From Polyangiaceae bacterium (GTDB lineage: Bacteria; Myxococcota_A; Polyangia; Polyangiales; Polyangiaceae): a stretch of DNA of 64,000 bases. The notes under the pieces are model-generated. The model had not been told where the DNA came from. It saw nothing but the letters and a program-made list of their open reading frames with translations, and made no database searches. A program made the translations under genes and the position numbers. Within the stretch, counting starts at the first letter, position 1; each line of letters starts with the position of its first letter. Location of the stretch: positions 27,576 to 91,575 of the forward strand of contig JACKEB010000024.1 of the NCBI GenBank assembly GCA_020633205.1. The letters are read 5' to 3'. Positions 54,289 through 62,400 of the stretch are shown here, one piece after another.

Positions 54289-54318
54289 AGGGAGGCTACC
54301 CGTTCGGGTAGCCTCCCT
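54289..54318 (+). terminator. Rho-independent terminator after the VIT/VWA gene
   Basis: GGGAGGCTACCC (54290-54301) pairs perfectly with GGGTAGCCTCCC (54306-54317) around the 4-base loop GTTC; A54289 and T54318 add a 13th pair. A T-rich tail TTCTCTTCGTT follows. It lies 8 bases after the stop and just before the sigma-factor gene. Confidence 0.85.
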
Positions 54319-54335
54319 TCTCTTCGTTGAAGCCC

Positions 54336-54923
54336 ATGACTCCTGAGTACCGCGACCAATTGCTACCGCAGATCGCCGCAGGCGATGTTCAGGCGTTTGC
54401 GCTCTGGCTGAGCAGCGCGGAGCCGCGCATTCGCCTGAGCCTCGCGCGCTTCGCAAGCTCGGTAGATGTGGAGGCGGTGCTACAAGAAACCCTGCTAAGG
54501 CTATGGCAGGTCGCGCATCGCGTAGAAGTAGATCCCCAGGGAGACGCGCTGCTACGGCTCGGCGTTCGGATTGGGCGCAACCTGGCCATCGACCACGTGC
54601 GCAAGCTCGAGCGCAGCGATCTGGTCAAGCAACTCACGGAGCAAGCCACACCCGAAGCGGCCCTCACGAGCACCGAGGAGCCCGACCCGCTTCTCAGAGC
54701 CGTGATCCAACGCTGCTTGGAGGCGCTGCCTGCAAAGCCGCGCATGGCCCTCAGCGCGCGCCTCGAGAACCAAGGCCAGGAGCCAGACGAGTCCCTCGCG
54801 CTGCGCCTCGAGATGAAGCTCAACACTTTCCTGAAGAACTTCGGACGCGCGCGCCAGTTTTTGCTCAAGTGCCTGCGCGGACAGGGCGTCGACCTGAGTT
54901 TTCAGAGCGAGGCTGAAGGCTGA
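54336..54923 (+). CDS. ECF-like sigma-70 family factor
   Basis: A 195-residue protein, ATG at 54336 (a TTG three codons upstream is the longer start). The region 2 elements VEAVLQETLLRLWQVA and RNLAIDHVRKLERSD are seen at residues 45-95. The C-terminal part (LPAKPRMALSARLENQG) takes the place of region 4, where the helix-turn-helix is weak, with long helices afterwards. It is therefore an unusual sigma-like factor. A small gene follows 3 bases later and may encode its partner. Regulon unknown. Confidence 0.6.
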   Translation: MTPEYRDQLLPQIAAGDVQAFALWLSSAEPRIRLSLARFASSVDVEAVLQETLLRLWQVAHRVEVDPQGDALLRLGVRIGRNLAIDHVRKLERSDLVKQLTEQATPEAALTSTEEPDPLLRAVIQRCLEALPAKPRMALSARLENQGQEPDESLALRLEMKLNTFLKNFGRARQFLLKCLRGQGVDLSFQSEAEG

Positions 54924-54926
54924 GCC

Positions 54927-55151
54927 ATGGACGAAGAGAGCCTGATCGAAGAAGTCGTCTCGGCGCACCGCGAGCGCGGTCCTCACGGCGAGGTACGCTT
55001 CGCTCCAGCGTTTTACGATTTGGACCCTGGCGCCCGAAGGACAGCGTTCGACCGCAGCGTGGAGCAACGCCGCCTCGAAGCCTTGCTCGACCCTCGGGGG
55101 TTATCCACAACCGCCCACGCCGTGCTCGCGCGTATCCAGAAGCAGCCGTAG
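54927..55151 (+). CDS. Small protein downstream of the sigma factor
   Basis: A 74-residue charged soluble protein with no known domain (GEVRFAPAFYDLDPGARR, then RGLSTTAHAVLARIQ). It starts 3 bases after the sigma-factor stop and is separated from the terminator-like hairpin at 55176 by 24 bases, so it is very likely cotranscribed. It could be a small anti-sigma or accessory protein, but the sequence gives no direct sign of this. Confidence 0.5.
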   Translation: MDEESLIEEVVSAHRERGPHGEVRFAPAFYDLDPGARRTAFDRSVEQRRLEALLDPRGLSTTAHAVLARIQKQP

Positions 55152-55175
55152 TCCGCACATTTCCGCAGAACAATC

Positions 55176-55204
55176 GGCCCACCAAGCGTTGGGGCCTTGT
55201 CTTC
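55176..55204 (+). terminator. Candidate terminator after the sigma-factor operon
   Basis: GGCC (55176-55179), 2-base bulge, CCAA (55182-55185), loop GCG, TTGG (55189-55192), GGCC (55193-55196), followed by TTGTCTTC. Eight pairs with one bulge make it moderately stable. Confidence 0.5.
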
Positions 55205-55231
55205 ATCGGGACGAACCGCTAGCCAAAGCGG

Positions 55232-55792
55232 ATGCACGTGAAGGGCACCGCGTACCACGCGCGCTTGAAGCTGCTGGCTTCGCGCTGGGATCAAGCGAAG
55301 GTGGACGCCTTCTTGGCGGACTTCCAGCGCAGAAATCCCCACTTCCCGAAGCACGTGCTGCCGACCAACTGGCTGCCGATGGGGCCGTTTCTTCAGCTAA
55401 TCGACGAAATCGTCGAACAGGCATACGGAGGTGACCGCGAGTCGCTCTGGGAGGTTGGAGAAGCGAGCGCGCAGTGGTCGATGACCGAGGGCCCGTACAA
55501 GGGTCTCGTGGCGAGCAAGGATCTCAAGCGCTTCGCGAGTCTCGCTCAGGTGATGTTCACCAACTTCTTCGACCTCGGCGCTGCCACTGGCACCTACGAC
55601 GGCAAGTGCATCGAGCTGCGCATCAACGGCATTCCAGATCCGTTTCATCATCCCTATTTCGAGTACTCGGGGATTGGCTATTTTCGCGGAGGCCTCCGCA
55701 TTCTCGGAGTTCCTTTCCGCACGGAACGCATCCTTGGCTACACCAAGGGCGACGCGGAAGTACACTACCGCTTGCACACCGACAGCCGCTAG
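55232..55792 (+). CDS. DUF2378/V4R-like small-molecule-binding protein
   Basis: A 186-residue soluble protein starting at an ATG, KGTAYHARLKLLASRW. The arrangement of a helical N-terminal part (LIDEIVEQAYGG), strands with aromatic residues (QVMFTNFFDLGAATG) and a beta-hairpin GYFRGGLRILGV is like the myxobacterial DUF2378 (TIGR02265) paralogue family related to heme NO-binding/V4R sensors. It lacks the C-terminal Cys pair of the relative at 58154. Probably binds a ligand and modulates a partner, but no partner is near. Confidence 0.55.
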   Translation: MHVKGTAYHARLKLLASRWDQAKVDAFLADFQRRNPHFPKHVLPTNWLPMGPFLQLIDEIVEQAYGGDRESLWEVGEASAQWSMTEGPYKGLVASKDLKRFASLAQVMFTNFFDLGAATGTYDGKCIELRINGIPDPFHHPYFEYSGIGYFRGGLRILGVPFRTERILGYTKGDAEVHYRLHTDSR

Positions 55793-55892
55793 GACACCGG
55801 AGGCTAGTAGTCTCGGGCAGACCGCACTCCGCAGACGACGCGCTCGACGGACTCTAGACCACCTTGAAGCCGCGTCGCGTGGGCCCGCGCTT

Positions 55893-57068
55893 TCAGTTGC
55901 TAGCGCGCGCTACCGGATCCCGCATCCACTGTAAAACCTGGCGCGCGCTCACCACCTCGGCGCCCTGACTCAGAACGTAGTCGAGGAACGCTTCAATTGC
56001 GCCCTGGCGCTCCTTGGCGCTCTGCGCCCCTGGAGCGTTGCCATCCCATTCGCTGCCATAGTACGCGGAGTGCACTCCCAACAGGAAGGGCGCCTTGTTG
56101 CCCGCCAGCCGCTGATCGAAGGTGTACTTGAGCGTCGCGACGAACTCTGCCGGGGTCATCTCGAAGCCCCCCTCCGCCTTTGAAGCCCAGAGGTTGTAGT
56201 CGAAACCCGTGATGGCCCCGCTGTCGGCATCGAACCACTCCTGAACGGTTTTCATTTTCGCACGGAAACCCGAAGGCACACCATAGGCTTCGCAGGCTTC
56301 GTCGGGCGGGACGAACAGGGCGTAGACCGGCAGCTCCCACAGGCCCGCATGTGCTGACAGTTCCTGCTTGCCATCGCCCCACGCGACCTGCGCGCTGTGT
56401 CCAGGGCTCAGCTCATCCAAGGTGTAAGGCCAGAAGAAGTTCCTCCCGTCCTGGCCGTCTTCGTAGCCCTCTTCGATGCTGCAGTCATAGGTGAGACCCG
56501 CGCGCTGCACGGCGCTCAGCATGGCGTCGTTGTAGCTCAGGTACGGCGCGCGGAAGCCCACCAGATCCGACGCGCGCACCAACGGGTCATCCCCTGCCGT
56601 GAGGAAATCGTTGCAGCCTTCGATCTCCCGCTGCCAGTCCTCTAGCGAGAAGCTCGCACCCTCCGCGTGGTCGATGGTGTGATTGCCGAGCTCGTGACCT
56701 TCGTCGCGCGCGCGTCGCCACGTCGATAGCACCTGCGCGTCTTGCCCATAGTTCGACGTCATGTAGAACGACGCCGTACCGCTGCGCGCTGCGAGCATAT
56801 CGAGCGCCCAGGTCATGCCCTCTGCGTCGCCGTTGTCGTCGAAGCCCAGGCTAACGAACTGCGGGACCTCGCTCACGCCGAGCTCGCATGGCGGCGTCTT
56901 GGCGGGCGCCAATCGATCACGACCCTTCCATGCTCCCATGGCACACGCTCCCCCTTCAGGCGTCGGCTCCGCCGGTTCGCTCTGGGTGCTGGAGCACCCA
57001 CCGCCGAACGCAAGCAGCGAGCCAACCAGAGCCCAACCCGCGATGTTGGGAAAAGACCAGCGATTCAT
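55893..57068 (-). CDS. Polysaccharide deacetylase (CE4)-like lipoprotein
   Basis: A 391-residue lipoprotein: signal peptide with lipobox FGGGC (Cys25). The CE4 domain starts at about residue 68: SLGFDDNGDAEG (catalytic Asp and metal Asp), GNHTIDHA (two metal His), GFRAPYLSYND (Arg of motif 3) and YDCSIEEGYED. Known members deacetylate chitin, peptidoglycan or other N-acetyl sugars. The insertion FVPPDEACEAYGVPSG and the extra C-terminal segment suggest a special subgroup with unknown substrate. It is convergent with the previous gene and divergent from the response regulator. Confidence 0.82.
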   Translation of the reverse strand: MNRWSFPNIAGWALVGSLLAFGGGCSSTQSEPAEPTPEGGACAMGAWKGRDRLAPAKTPPCELGVSEVPQFVSLGFDDNGDAEGMTWALDMLAARSGTASFYMTSNYGQDAQVLSTWRRARDEGHELGNHTIDHAEGASFSLEDWQREIEGCNDFLTAGDDPLVRASDLVGFRAPYLSYNDAMLSAVQRAGLTYDCSIEEGYEDGQDGRNFFWPYTLDELSPGHSAQVAWGDGKQELSAHAGLWELPVYALFVPPDEACEAYGVPSGFRAKMKTVQEWFDADSGAITGFDYNLWASKAEGGFEMTPAEFVATLKYTFDQRLAGNKAPFLLGVHSAYYGSEWDGNAPGAQSAKERQGAIEAFLDYVLSQGAEVVSARQVLQWMRDPVARASN

Positions 57069-57336
57069 GCCGCTTAGTGTGACGGCCCACGCGTCGGGCC
57101 CATGTCCGAAACCGCTCTAGCGCAGCGCCCAATCCGCTTGATCCGGTCCCGCGACCAAAACCGAACCGCGGCGGTAGGGATTGCCGTACGTGCGAGGGCG
57201 CGAACAACAATAATTCCGCCAAGAAATGTGCGCCAAACTCACCCTCCGGGGTGATCGACTGGGGTCAACCAGGAGCCGAAGATCGGTACAGTTGTCTGGC
57301 GCGTGAACCGACACGTGCGCCAACGCCGGAGGGCAC

Positions 57337-57366
57337 ATGCGTCAGCTCACGGATCAAAGCCGATGA
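57337..57366 (+). CDS. Possible 9-residue leader peptide coupled to the response regulator
   Basis: GGAGGG (57328-57333) precedes ATG 57337, which opens a nine-codon frame (MRQLTDQSR) that stops at a TGA overlapping the response-regulator ATG as ATGA (57363-57366). The regulator itself has no RBS immediately upstream, so coupling from this frame is the simplest explanation. Short frames are common by chance, so this needs expression data. Confidence 0.35.
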   Translation: MRQLTDQSR

Positions 57367-57881
57367 ACATCCTGGTGGTCGACGACGAGTTGGTGAACCG
57401 ACGCATCTTGGTGCGCGCCCTGAGCCGTTATGGTCACTGCGACACGGCACGCGATGGCGTATCCGCGCTCGAGCTCATGCAGGACTGTCTCGAGCAGGCT
57501 CACCCGTACGAGCTGATCTGCCTGGACATCCGCATGCCCAAGCTAGACGGCCAGAGCACGCTGAAGTGTGTGCGGGAACTCGAGAAGCGCTTTCGCGTGA
57601 CGCCCCTCGAGCGCGCTCGGGTGATCATGGCGACGGCGTTGGATGATCCGCGCAACATCATCACCGCCTACGACGAGCTGTGCGACGGCTACCTCGTAAA
57701 GCCCATTGCCGAGGAGTCCTTGGAAGACCTGTTGCGAGAGCTCTTTCCTGACCTCCGCCCCCGCGCCGACTCCCAGCACCCGCCGCAGCGTTCGGTTCCG
57801 TCCGGTAATGCTTCCCTGGTCGACGCGGAACCGGAGAGCGAGCAGCGGCCCCGCGGAGTTCCGCTAGGCAAGGCCTTCTGA
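57363..57881 (+). CDS. Single-domain response regulator
   Basis: A 172-residue response regulator: receiver domain (about 1-125) with VVDDE, phosphoacceptor Asp55 in LDIRMPK, switch MATALDD and KPI (Lys107 region), and then a 45-residue Pro/Glu/Arg-rich tail without a known output domain. The ATG at 57363 is the only start that gives the receiver intact. It may act by protein interaction. No kinase lies beside it; a V4R-like gene begins 272 bases later. Confidence 0.88.
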   Translation: MNILVVDDELVNRRILVRALSRYGHCDTARDGVSALELMQDCLEQAHPYELICLDIRMPKLDGQSTLKCVRELEKRFRVTPLERARVIMATALDDPRNIITAYDELCDGYLVKPIAEESLEDLLRELFPDLRPRADSQHPPQRSVPSGNASLVDAEPESEQRPRGVPLGKAF

Positions 57882-57919
57882 GCGCGCCGAGGCCAAACTG
57901 AGGAGCGTTGTGCTTAGTT

Positions 57920-57967
57920 AAGCGGCTTCACGGCTTTTTGGAGGAATGTGCGCTTCACGCGCTTTTT
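57920..57967 (+). terminator. Two weak terminator-like hairpins
   Basis: AAGC...GCTT (57920-57923 with 57933-57936) and GCGC-TTCAC-GCGC (57950-57953 with 57959-57962) each end in a run of five T. Both contain a GCTTCACG...GCTTTTT pattern. They follow the response-regulator stop by 38 bases. The stems are only four pairs, so termination would be partial. Confidence 0.3.
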
Positions 57968-58153
57968 CAAGCTTCCTTCGCTCGTGGGAGGCGTCCAAAG
58001 TGTGATCCGATAGCGATCTAGTCGCGACGGGCGCGGAAAAGCGCTCGCCACGACGGTCTGAGGGGCACCTTCCTAGGCCTCACCGGGCGAAGAAGGTTCA
58101 AAACGTGCAGTTCGTGTCACACAGGGGCGCGAACGACGCGGCAGGGAGGCGAC

Positions 58154-58750
58154 GTGGAATACGAAGCGTTCGAATCGGGGATCGAAGTGAACGGCCAGAC
58201 CGTGTACGCGATCGTGGACGGCTTTGGGAGCTTTCGACGCCTGGCCGAGAACATCCTGATCGAAGAGCAGATCGGGGAGCGCGATCGAGCCGGTCGCTAC
58301 CTGCTGCAGATGGACGGCTGGTACTCCCAAGAAGGCTGGCTCCGTGCGTTCAAGCGCATTGGGCAAGAGGTGGGGCAATCAGTGCTCTACGACATCGGGA
58401 CCCGCATCCCATCCAATGCGAAGTTTCCCGACTGGGTGGTGGACGTGCCCTCAGCCATCCGCTCGGTGGATATCGCCTATCACATGAACCATCGCCGCAA
58501 GGGCGAGGTGATGTTCTCCATCAGCACCGGCAACATGCTCGAGGGCATCGGTCACTACGGCTACGAGCAGGCGCCCAACAAGAACATGATCATCAGCCGC
58601 TGCGAGAATCCCTACCCGTGCGCCTTCGACGAGGGGATCCTCACCGCGATGGCCCGACGTTTCGACCGCCTCACTTCCGTGCGGCACGATCCTGGGGAGT
58701 GCCGGCACAAGGGTGGCAATGCCTGCACCTATCTGGTCGAGTATTCCTAG
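58154..58750 (+). CDS. V4R-like/DUF2378-type sensor protein
   Basis: A 198-residue soluble protein. The C-terminal part, CENPYPCAFDEGILTAMARRF, HDPGECRHKGGNACTYLVEY, is the recognisable V4R-like end with three spaced cysteines, matching small-molecule-binding heme NO-binding/V4R-fold sensors common in myxobacteria. The N-terminal half has the usual helices (YLLQMDGWYSQEGWLRAFKRIG). It may sense a hydrophobic ligand or metal. It follows the response regulator without other genes, suggesting a functional pair but no proof. Confidence 0.6.
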   Translation: MEYEAFESGIEVNGQTVYAIVDGFGSFRRLAENILIEEQIGERDRAGRYLLQMDGWYSQEGWLRAFKRIGQEVGQSVLYDIGTRIPSNAKFPDWVVDVPSAIRSVDIAYHMNHRRKGEVMFSISTGNMLEGIGHYGYEQAPNKNMIISRCENPYPCAFDEGILTAMARRFDRLTSVRHDPGECRHKGGNACTYLVEYS

Positions 58751-59023
58751 ACTCAGCGTCGAGCGTCTCCGTCCTCCACCTGCCTGAACCAGATTCAGGT
58801 GTCAGCACTCCACCTCCGGCTCCAGGGGCGCCAAGCGGGGCGCGCGGGCGTGCTCCTTCGGCACCAATCCCGGGGTTTGCGGGTGAGGTGCGTCGCTCGA
58901 GTGCTGTTGCCCAGGGGGGATCGACGCCAAAGCACGCAATCCCGGGCCTGCGGCTCGACACTCGGGCGTGCGCGTTGTAGAGCGCCCCGCCCTGTATTGC
59001 CCCCAGAGACACGGACGAAGCCA

Positions 59024-60538
59024 GTGAGTTCCCCTGAAAAACAGCTAGAAAGCAGCGACGCCATCGACGTCGACGCGCTCGAAGCCTGCGTTGACGCTCT
59101 GGAAGCCATCGTTCAGAACCGCGGTCTGTTGGCGGAGCTGGACGAGGACACTCGCCAGCGCTTGCTCATCGCAGCAGGACGCGTGTCGCGCCCCGAACGC
59201 AACGAGCAGCGCGTGCTGGCGCGCGCCGTGCGCAAGCAGCGCCGCCGGCACAGCCGAGAGGTACTCGAGGCGCAGCTCGACCAGGCGCCCATCCGCAAGT
59301 TGCGTGAGCAAGTCGTGTTCGTCACGCCACCCGCCTTGAAGAGTGGCGAAGACTTGCGTGAGCCCGAAGCAGAAGAACCCACACGGCTGCACAAGGAACG
59401 CGTCTGCTACGTGTGCAAACAGCCCTACCAGCTGCTGCATCACTTCTACGATCAGCTGTGCGGTGAGTGCGGCGACTTCAACTTCCAGAAGCGCAGCCAA
59501 CGCGCGGACCTCAGCGGCCGCACGGCGCTGATCACCGGCGCGCGCGTCAAGATCGGCTACCAGGGCGCCATCTTGCTCCTGCGGTCCGGGGCGAGAGTGA
59601 TCGTCACGACACGTTTCCCCAAGGATGCAGCCAGGCGCTACGCTCGGGAAGCTGACTTTGCTGAGTGGGGACACCGGCTCACGGTGTACGGGCTCGACCT
59701 GCGCCACACACCGAGCGTCGAGTCCTTTGCCCGCCACATCGAGCACACCGAAGCGCGCCTCGACTTCATCCTTCACAACGCCTGCCAGACGGTGCGGCGC
59801 CCACCGGGCTTCTACCAGCACTTGCTCGACCAAGAGCGCGGCGATCATGCGTTGCCCGGTCCCGCCGCCAAGCTGCTCGCAGGCGCAGCAGCGGCGAACA
59901 GTCAGCCCGGCCTCACGCACGGCGCCGAGCAGCTACCCATGTCTGCCGCGCTAACGCAGCTCGAGCTGATCCCCGAGGATTTCAACCGAGGAGGTCAGCT
60001 GTTCCCCATGGGGCAGCTGGACCAAGACGAGCAACAGATCGATCTGCGTGCAGTCAACAGCTGGCGCCTGCCCTTGCATCAGGTGAGCACCGTCGAGCTG
60101 CTCGAGGTACAGCTCGTGAACGCCATCGCGCCCTTCGTGCTGAATGCGCGCCTCAAGCCCCTGATGGAGCGCGTGCCGAGCGAAGACAAACACATCGTCA
60201 ACGTGTCCGCGGTGGAGGGGCAGTTCTACCGGCGCTTCAAGACGGACAAGCACCCGCACACGAACATGGCGAAAGCCGCGCTCAATATGATGACGCGCAC
60301 CGCAGCGGCGGACTACATCAAGAGCGGCATCCACATGAACAGCGTGGATACCGGATGGGTCACCGACGAAGATCCGGCGCACATCGCGGAGCGCAAGCGC
60401 GAAGAAAACGGCTTCCACCCGCCCCTCGACATCGTGGACGGCGCCGCCCGAATCGTCGACCCCATCATCGACGGCTTCAACACCGGCGACCACATCTGGG
60501 GGCGTTTCCTCAAGGATTATACGTCGGTGCCCTGGTAA
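59024..60538 (+). CDS. Zinc-ribbon-containing atypical short-chain dehydrogenase
   Basis: A 504-residue protein from the GTG at 59024. Residues 1-120 are helical and charged. A zinc ribbon CYVCKQPYQLLHHFYDQLCGEC (two CxxC pairs, near 128-150) is followed by a Rossmann domain (ALITGARVKIGYQGA) and HNACQT in the place of NNAG. The SDR catalytic Tyr-x-x-x-Lys reads THR-x-x-x-Lys (HTNMAKAAL), so the tyrosine is missing. It may bind NAD(P) but act as a scaffold or use another chemistry. I saw no operon partner. Confidence 0.7.
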   Translation: MSSPEKQLESSDAIDVDALEACVDALEAIVQNRGLLAELDEDTRQRLLIAAGRVSRPERNEQRVLARAVRKQRRRHSREVLEAQLDQAPIRKLREQVVFVTPPALKSGEDLREPEAEEPTRLHKERVCYVCKQPYQLLHHFYDQLCGECGDFNFQKRSQRADLSGRTALITGARVKIGYQGAILLLRSGARVIVTTRFPKDAARRYAREADFAEWGHRLTVYGLDLRHTPSVESFARHIEHTEARLDFILHNACQTVRRPPGFYQHLLDQERGDHALPGPAAKLLAGAAAANSQPGLTHGAEQLPMSAALTQLELIPEDFNRGGQLFPMGQLDQDEQQIDLRAVNSWRLPLHQVSTVELLEVQLVNAIAPFVLNARLKPLMERVPSEDKHIVNVSAVEGQFYRRFKTDKHPHTNMAKAALNMMTRTAAADYIKSGIHMNSVDTGWVTDEDPAHIAERKREENGFHPPLDIVDGAARIVDPIIDGFNTGDHIWGRFLKDYTSVPW

Positions 60539-60555
60539 GGGTGCCGCCAAGTCAA

Positions 60556-61725
60556 TCAGCGCGGCGCTTGTAGACCCAAGTGCACGCGTAGCTCGGGGTC
60601 CTCTTTGATGCGCCAGATCCGCTGGTCCAACCAGTAGTGGTGGAGCGCGAGGCCCCACCACAGCGCCAAAGCGAATCGGTTCAGGCTGATCCCTCCGAGG
60701 GTTGTGCCAACCAAGAGCTGCGCCTGAAGTCCGCCCCAGGACGGGTAAATCGCTGAGCTCGCGGCGAGTAACCAATACACGAGGCTGAAGCCGAGGCACA
60801 CCGCGACGTAACGCAGAGCCGTCTTGGAGATCCAAGGCGCCAAGCGTCCACTCAATGCCATTTTCCCCGGGGCAACGTACCTGGAGCGATTGTGCACGTA
60901 GACCAGCGCGATGTACTGCACGTTGTGAAACACGGTCAGCACCACACTGAGCAGCAAGAAGTCCTGATCCGGCCCGTTGCTGGCGCCGTAGACCGGCTCG
61001 AAGCGCGCCACCCAGTAGTACGCCAAGCCGTACAGCCCGACGCTGAGCAGGCTGTAGGTGAGCTTTGGCAAGCTGCGCGCGGGGGTGCGCAAGAAGTTCC
61101 AGACGAAGGCCAACAGCGCGGCTCCAAAGCCCAGCGCCGTTGCCCACACCAGCGCGCTCAGCGGCTCGTCCAGGGGCTCCAACCCGAGCAAGGCACGCGC
61201 CTTGGGGTGAGTGAACACGAACGCGAGGTAGGGCAGCCAAGCGCCGAGGTAGAGAGCGTAGCGATCGATACGATAGCTCAGCGCGTCGCGCTGGCCGACC
61301 TTCGCCGAGTAGAGGGCGATGAAGCCGTAGTGCTGACGGATCACGTGATAGAGCCCGTACAGCGTCGCGAACCCGAGGAACGCAGTGAAGCTGTCGCTGC
61401 CAGCCAAGCGATCGACCACCAAGCAGGCCGGACCAACCAGGAAGGCAAGCAGGGTGATCAGCAGCAGACGACGCTTCGTCTGCCAAGCCTGTCTGTCTGC
61501 ATAGGTTCGCGTGTAAGCCGCCATCATGTGAGGCCCGTCGAAGCCCAGCAGCCAAATCCAAAATAGCAGCGCCATGGGCACGCCCGCGTAGAGTGGCAGG
61601 GCGATGGCGATCAGGCTGAGCAGGCCACCGCCAAAGAACCAAAGCAGATCAAACGGCGCGCTGACCAGCCAGGGAGAAGCAGCGGGTGAAGCGCCTTCGG
61701 CCTGTGCTAGCTCAACGGTCGCCAT
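60556..61725 (-). CDS. Histidine-rich polytopic membrane protein of unknown function
   Basis: A 389-residue protein with about nine transmembrane helices. Conserved-looking polar residues lie inside or beside helices: GFDGPHMMAAYTRTY, YHVIRQHYGFIALY, FHNVQYIALVYVHNR and LHHYWLDQRIWR. Several histidines in HxxxxH-type patterns within membrane segments recall membrane di-iron enzymes such as the Brp/Blh carotene dioxygenases, but the spacing does not fit one family, so I leave it unnamed. It starts next to an upstream lipoprotein gene (9 bases). Confidence 0.6.
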   Translation of the reverse strand: MATVELAQAEGASPAASPWLVSAPFDLLWFFGGGLLSLIAIALPLYAGVPMALLFWIWLLGFDGPHMMAAYTRTYADRQAWQTKRRLLLITLLAFLVGPACLVVDRLAGSDSFTAFLGFATLYGLYHVIRQHYGFIALYSAKVGQRDALSYRIDRYALYLGAWLPYLAFVFTHPKARALLGLEPLDEPLSALVWATALGFGAALLAFVWNFLRTPARSLPKLTYSLLSVGLYGLAYYWVARFEPVYGASNGPDQDFLLLSVVLTVFHNVQYIALVYVHNRSRYVAPGKMALSGRLAPWISKTALRYVAVCLGFSLVYWLLAASSAIYPSWGGLQAQLLVGTTLGGISLNRFALALWWGLALHHYWLDQRIWRIKEDPELRVHLGLQAPR

Positions 61726-61734
61726 ACTATATCC

Positions 61735-62400
61735 TCACGGCAATGGCATTCCGCTGCACTTGCCGTGGCTGCAGCTCTGGACCTTGATCGGCTTGTTGGA
61801 GCGCGGTAGCACGACATCGATCACCGGCGAGTAGGGTCGCGCACCACCGCAGTAGACGGGCACGTCTACGCTGATCACCACGGCGTCGCCGCGATCCACC
61901 ACCGCGGTCACGTTTGCGCTCGGGCGATCCATGATCTTGATGCGCACCAGGCGCTGACGCTGCGGGTCGACACTCCCGAGGCGCCCCAACCCAAGCAGCG
62001 TGCGAAACGCGGCCTCGTCTTCGTAGACGCGATAGACGTTCCCACCCCCTGAAAAGCCACCTCCTCCAGGCGTCGCGCTCTGGGAGAAGAACACCGGGCG
62101 TCCCATGGCGAGCACGCAGGTCTCTTGAACGTGCTCGAGGGGCGGAATGATCGCCGGCAGTGCTCCGGCGTCGCGTGGTGGCGGTGGTGGCGTCACGGCC
62201 TCGGCGTCTTCCAAGGCCAGCGTTCCGGCGTCGCTGGGTTTCGACTCGCTGGGAGTTGGGTGGAACGGCTCGGCGGTTTCCGTCTGAGTGGCGGTTGGCG
62301 TTGCGCGCACTGGCTCGCTACTCGGCAACTTCTCCTGACACGCCAGCGCGCCCAGCAGTCCCACGCTGGTCAACGCCAGTACCCTGCACACGGTCGTCAT
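61735..62400 (-). CDS. Lipoprotein of unknown function, coupled to the ABC permease
   Basis: A 221-residue lipoprotein (lipobox GALAC), start at the ATG 62400 that overlaps the permease stop (ATGA). The N-terminal third is a Pro/Thr/Ser-rich linker. The rest (from VQETCVLAMGRPVFFSQS) is a beta-rich domain with a C-terminal CSHGKC pair. It probably belongs to the same operon as the ABC transporter; a longer start at 62421 is possible. Confidence 0.6.
   Translation of the reverse strand: MTTVCRVLALTSVGLLGALACQEKLPSSEPVRATPTATQTETAEPFHPTPSESKPSDAGTLALEDAEAVTPPPPPRDAGALPAIIPPLEHVQETCVLAMGRPVFFSQSATPGGGGFSGGGNVYRVYEDEAAFRTLLGLGRLGSVDPQRQRLVRIKIMDRPSANVTAVVDRGDAVVISVDVPVYCGGARPYSPVIDVVLPRSNKPIKVQSCSHGKCSGMPLP

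Noticed and set aside
59951..61642. A 563-codon frame on the minus strand overlapping the SDR and the His-rich membrane gene
   Set aside because: It spans genes in both orientations in other frames and encodes a low-complexity Arg/Ala/Leu protein.
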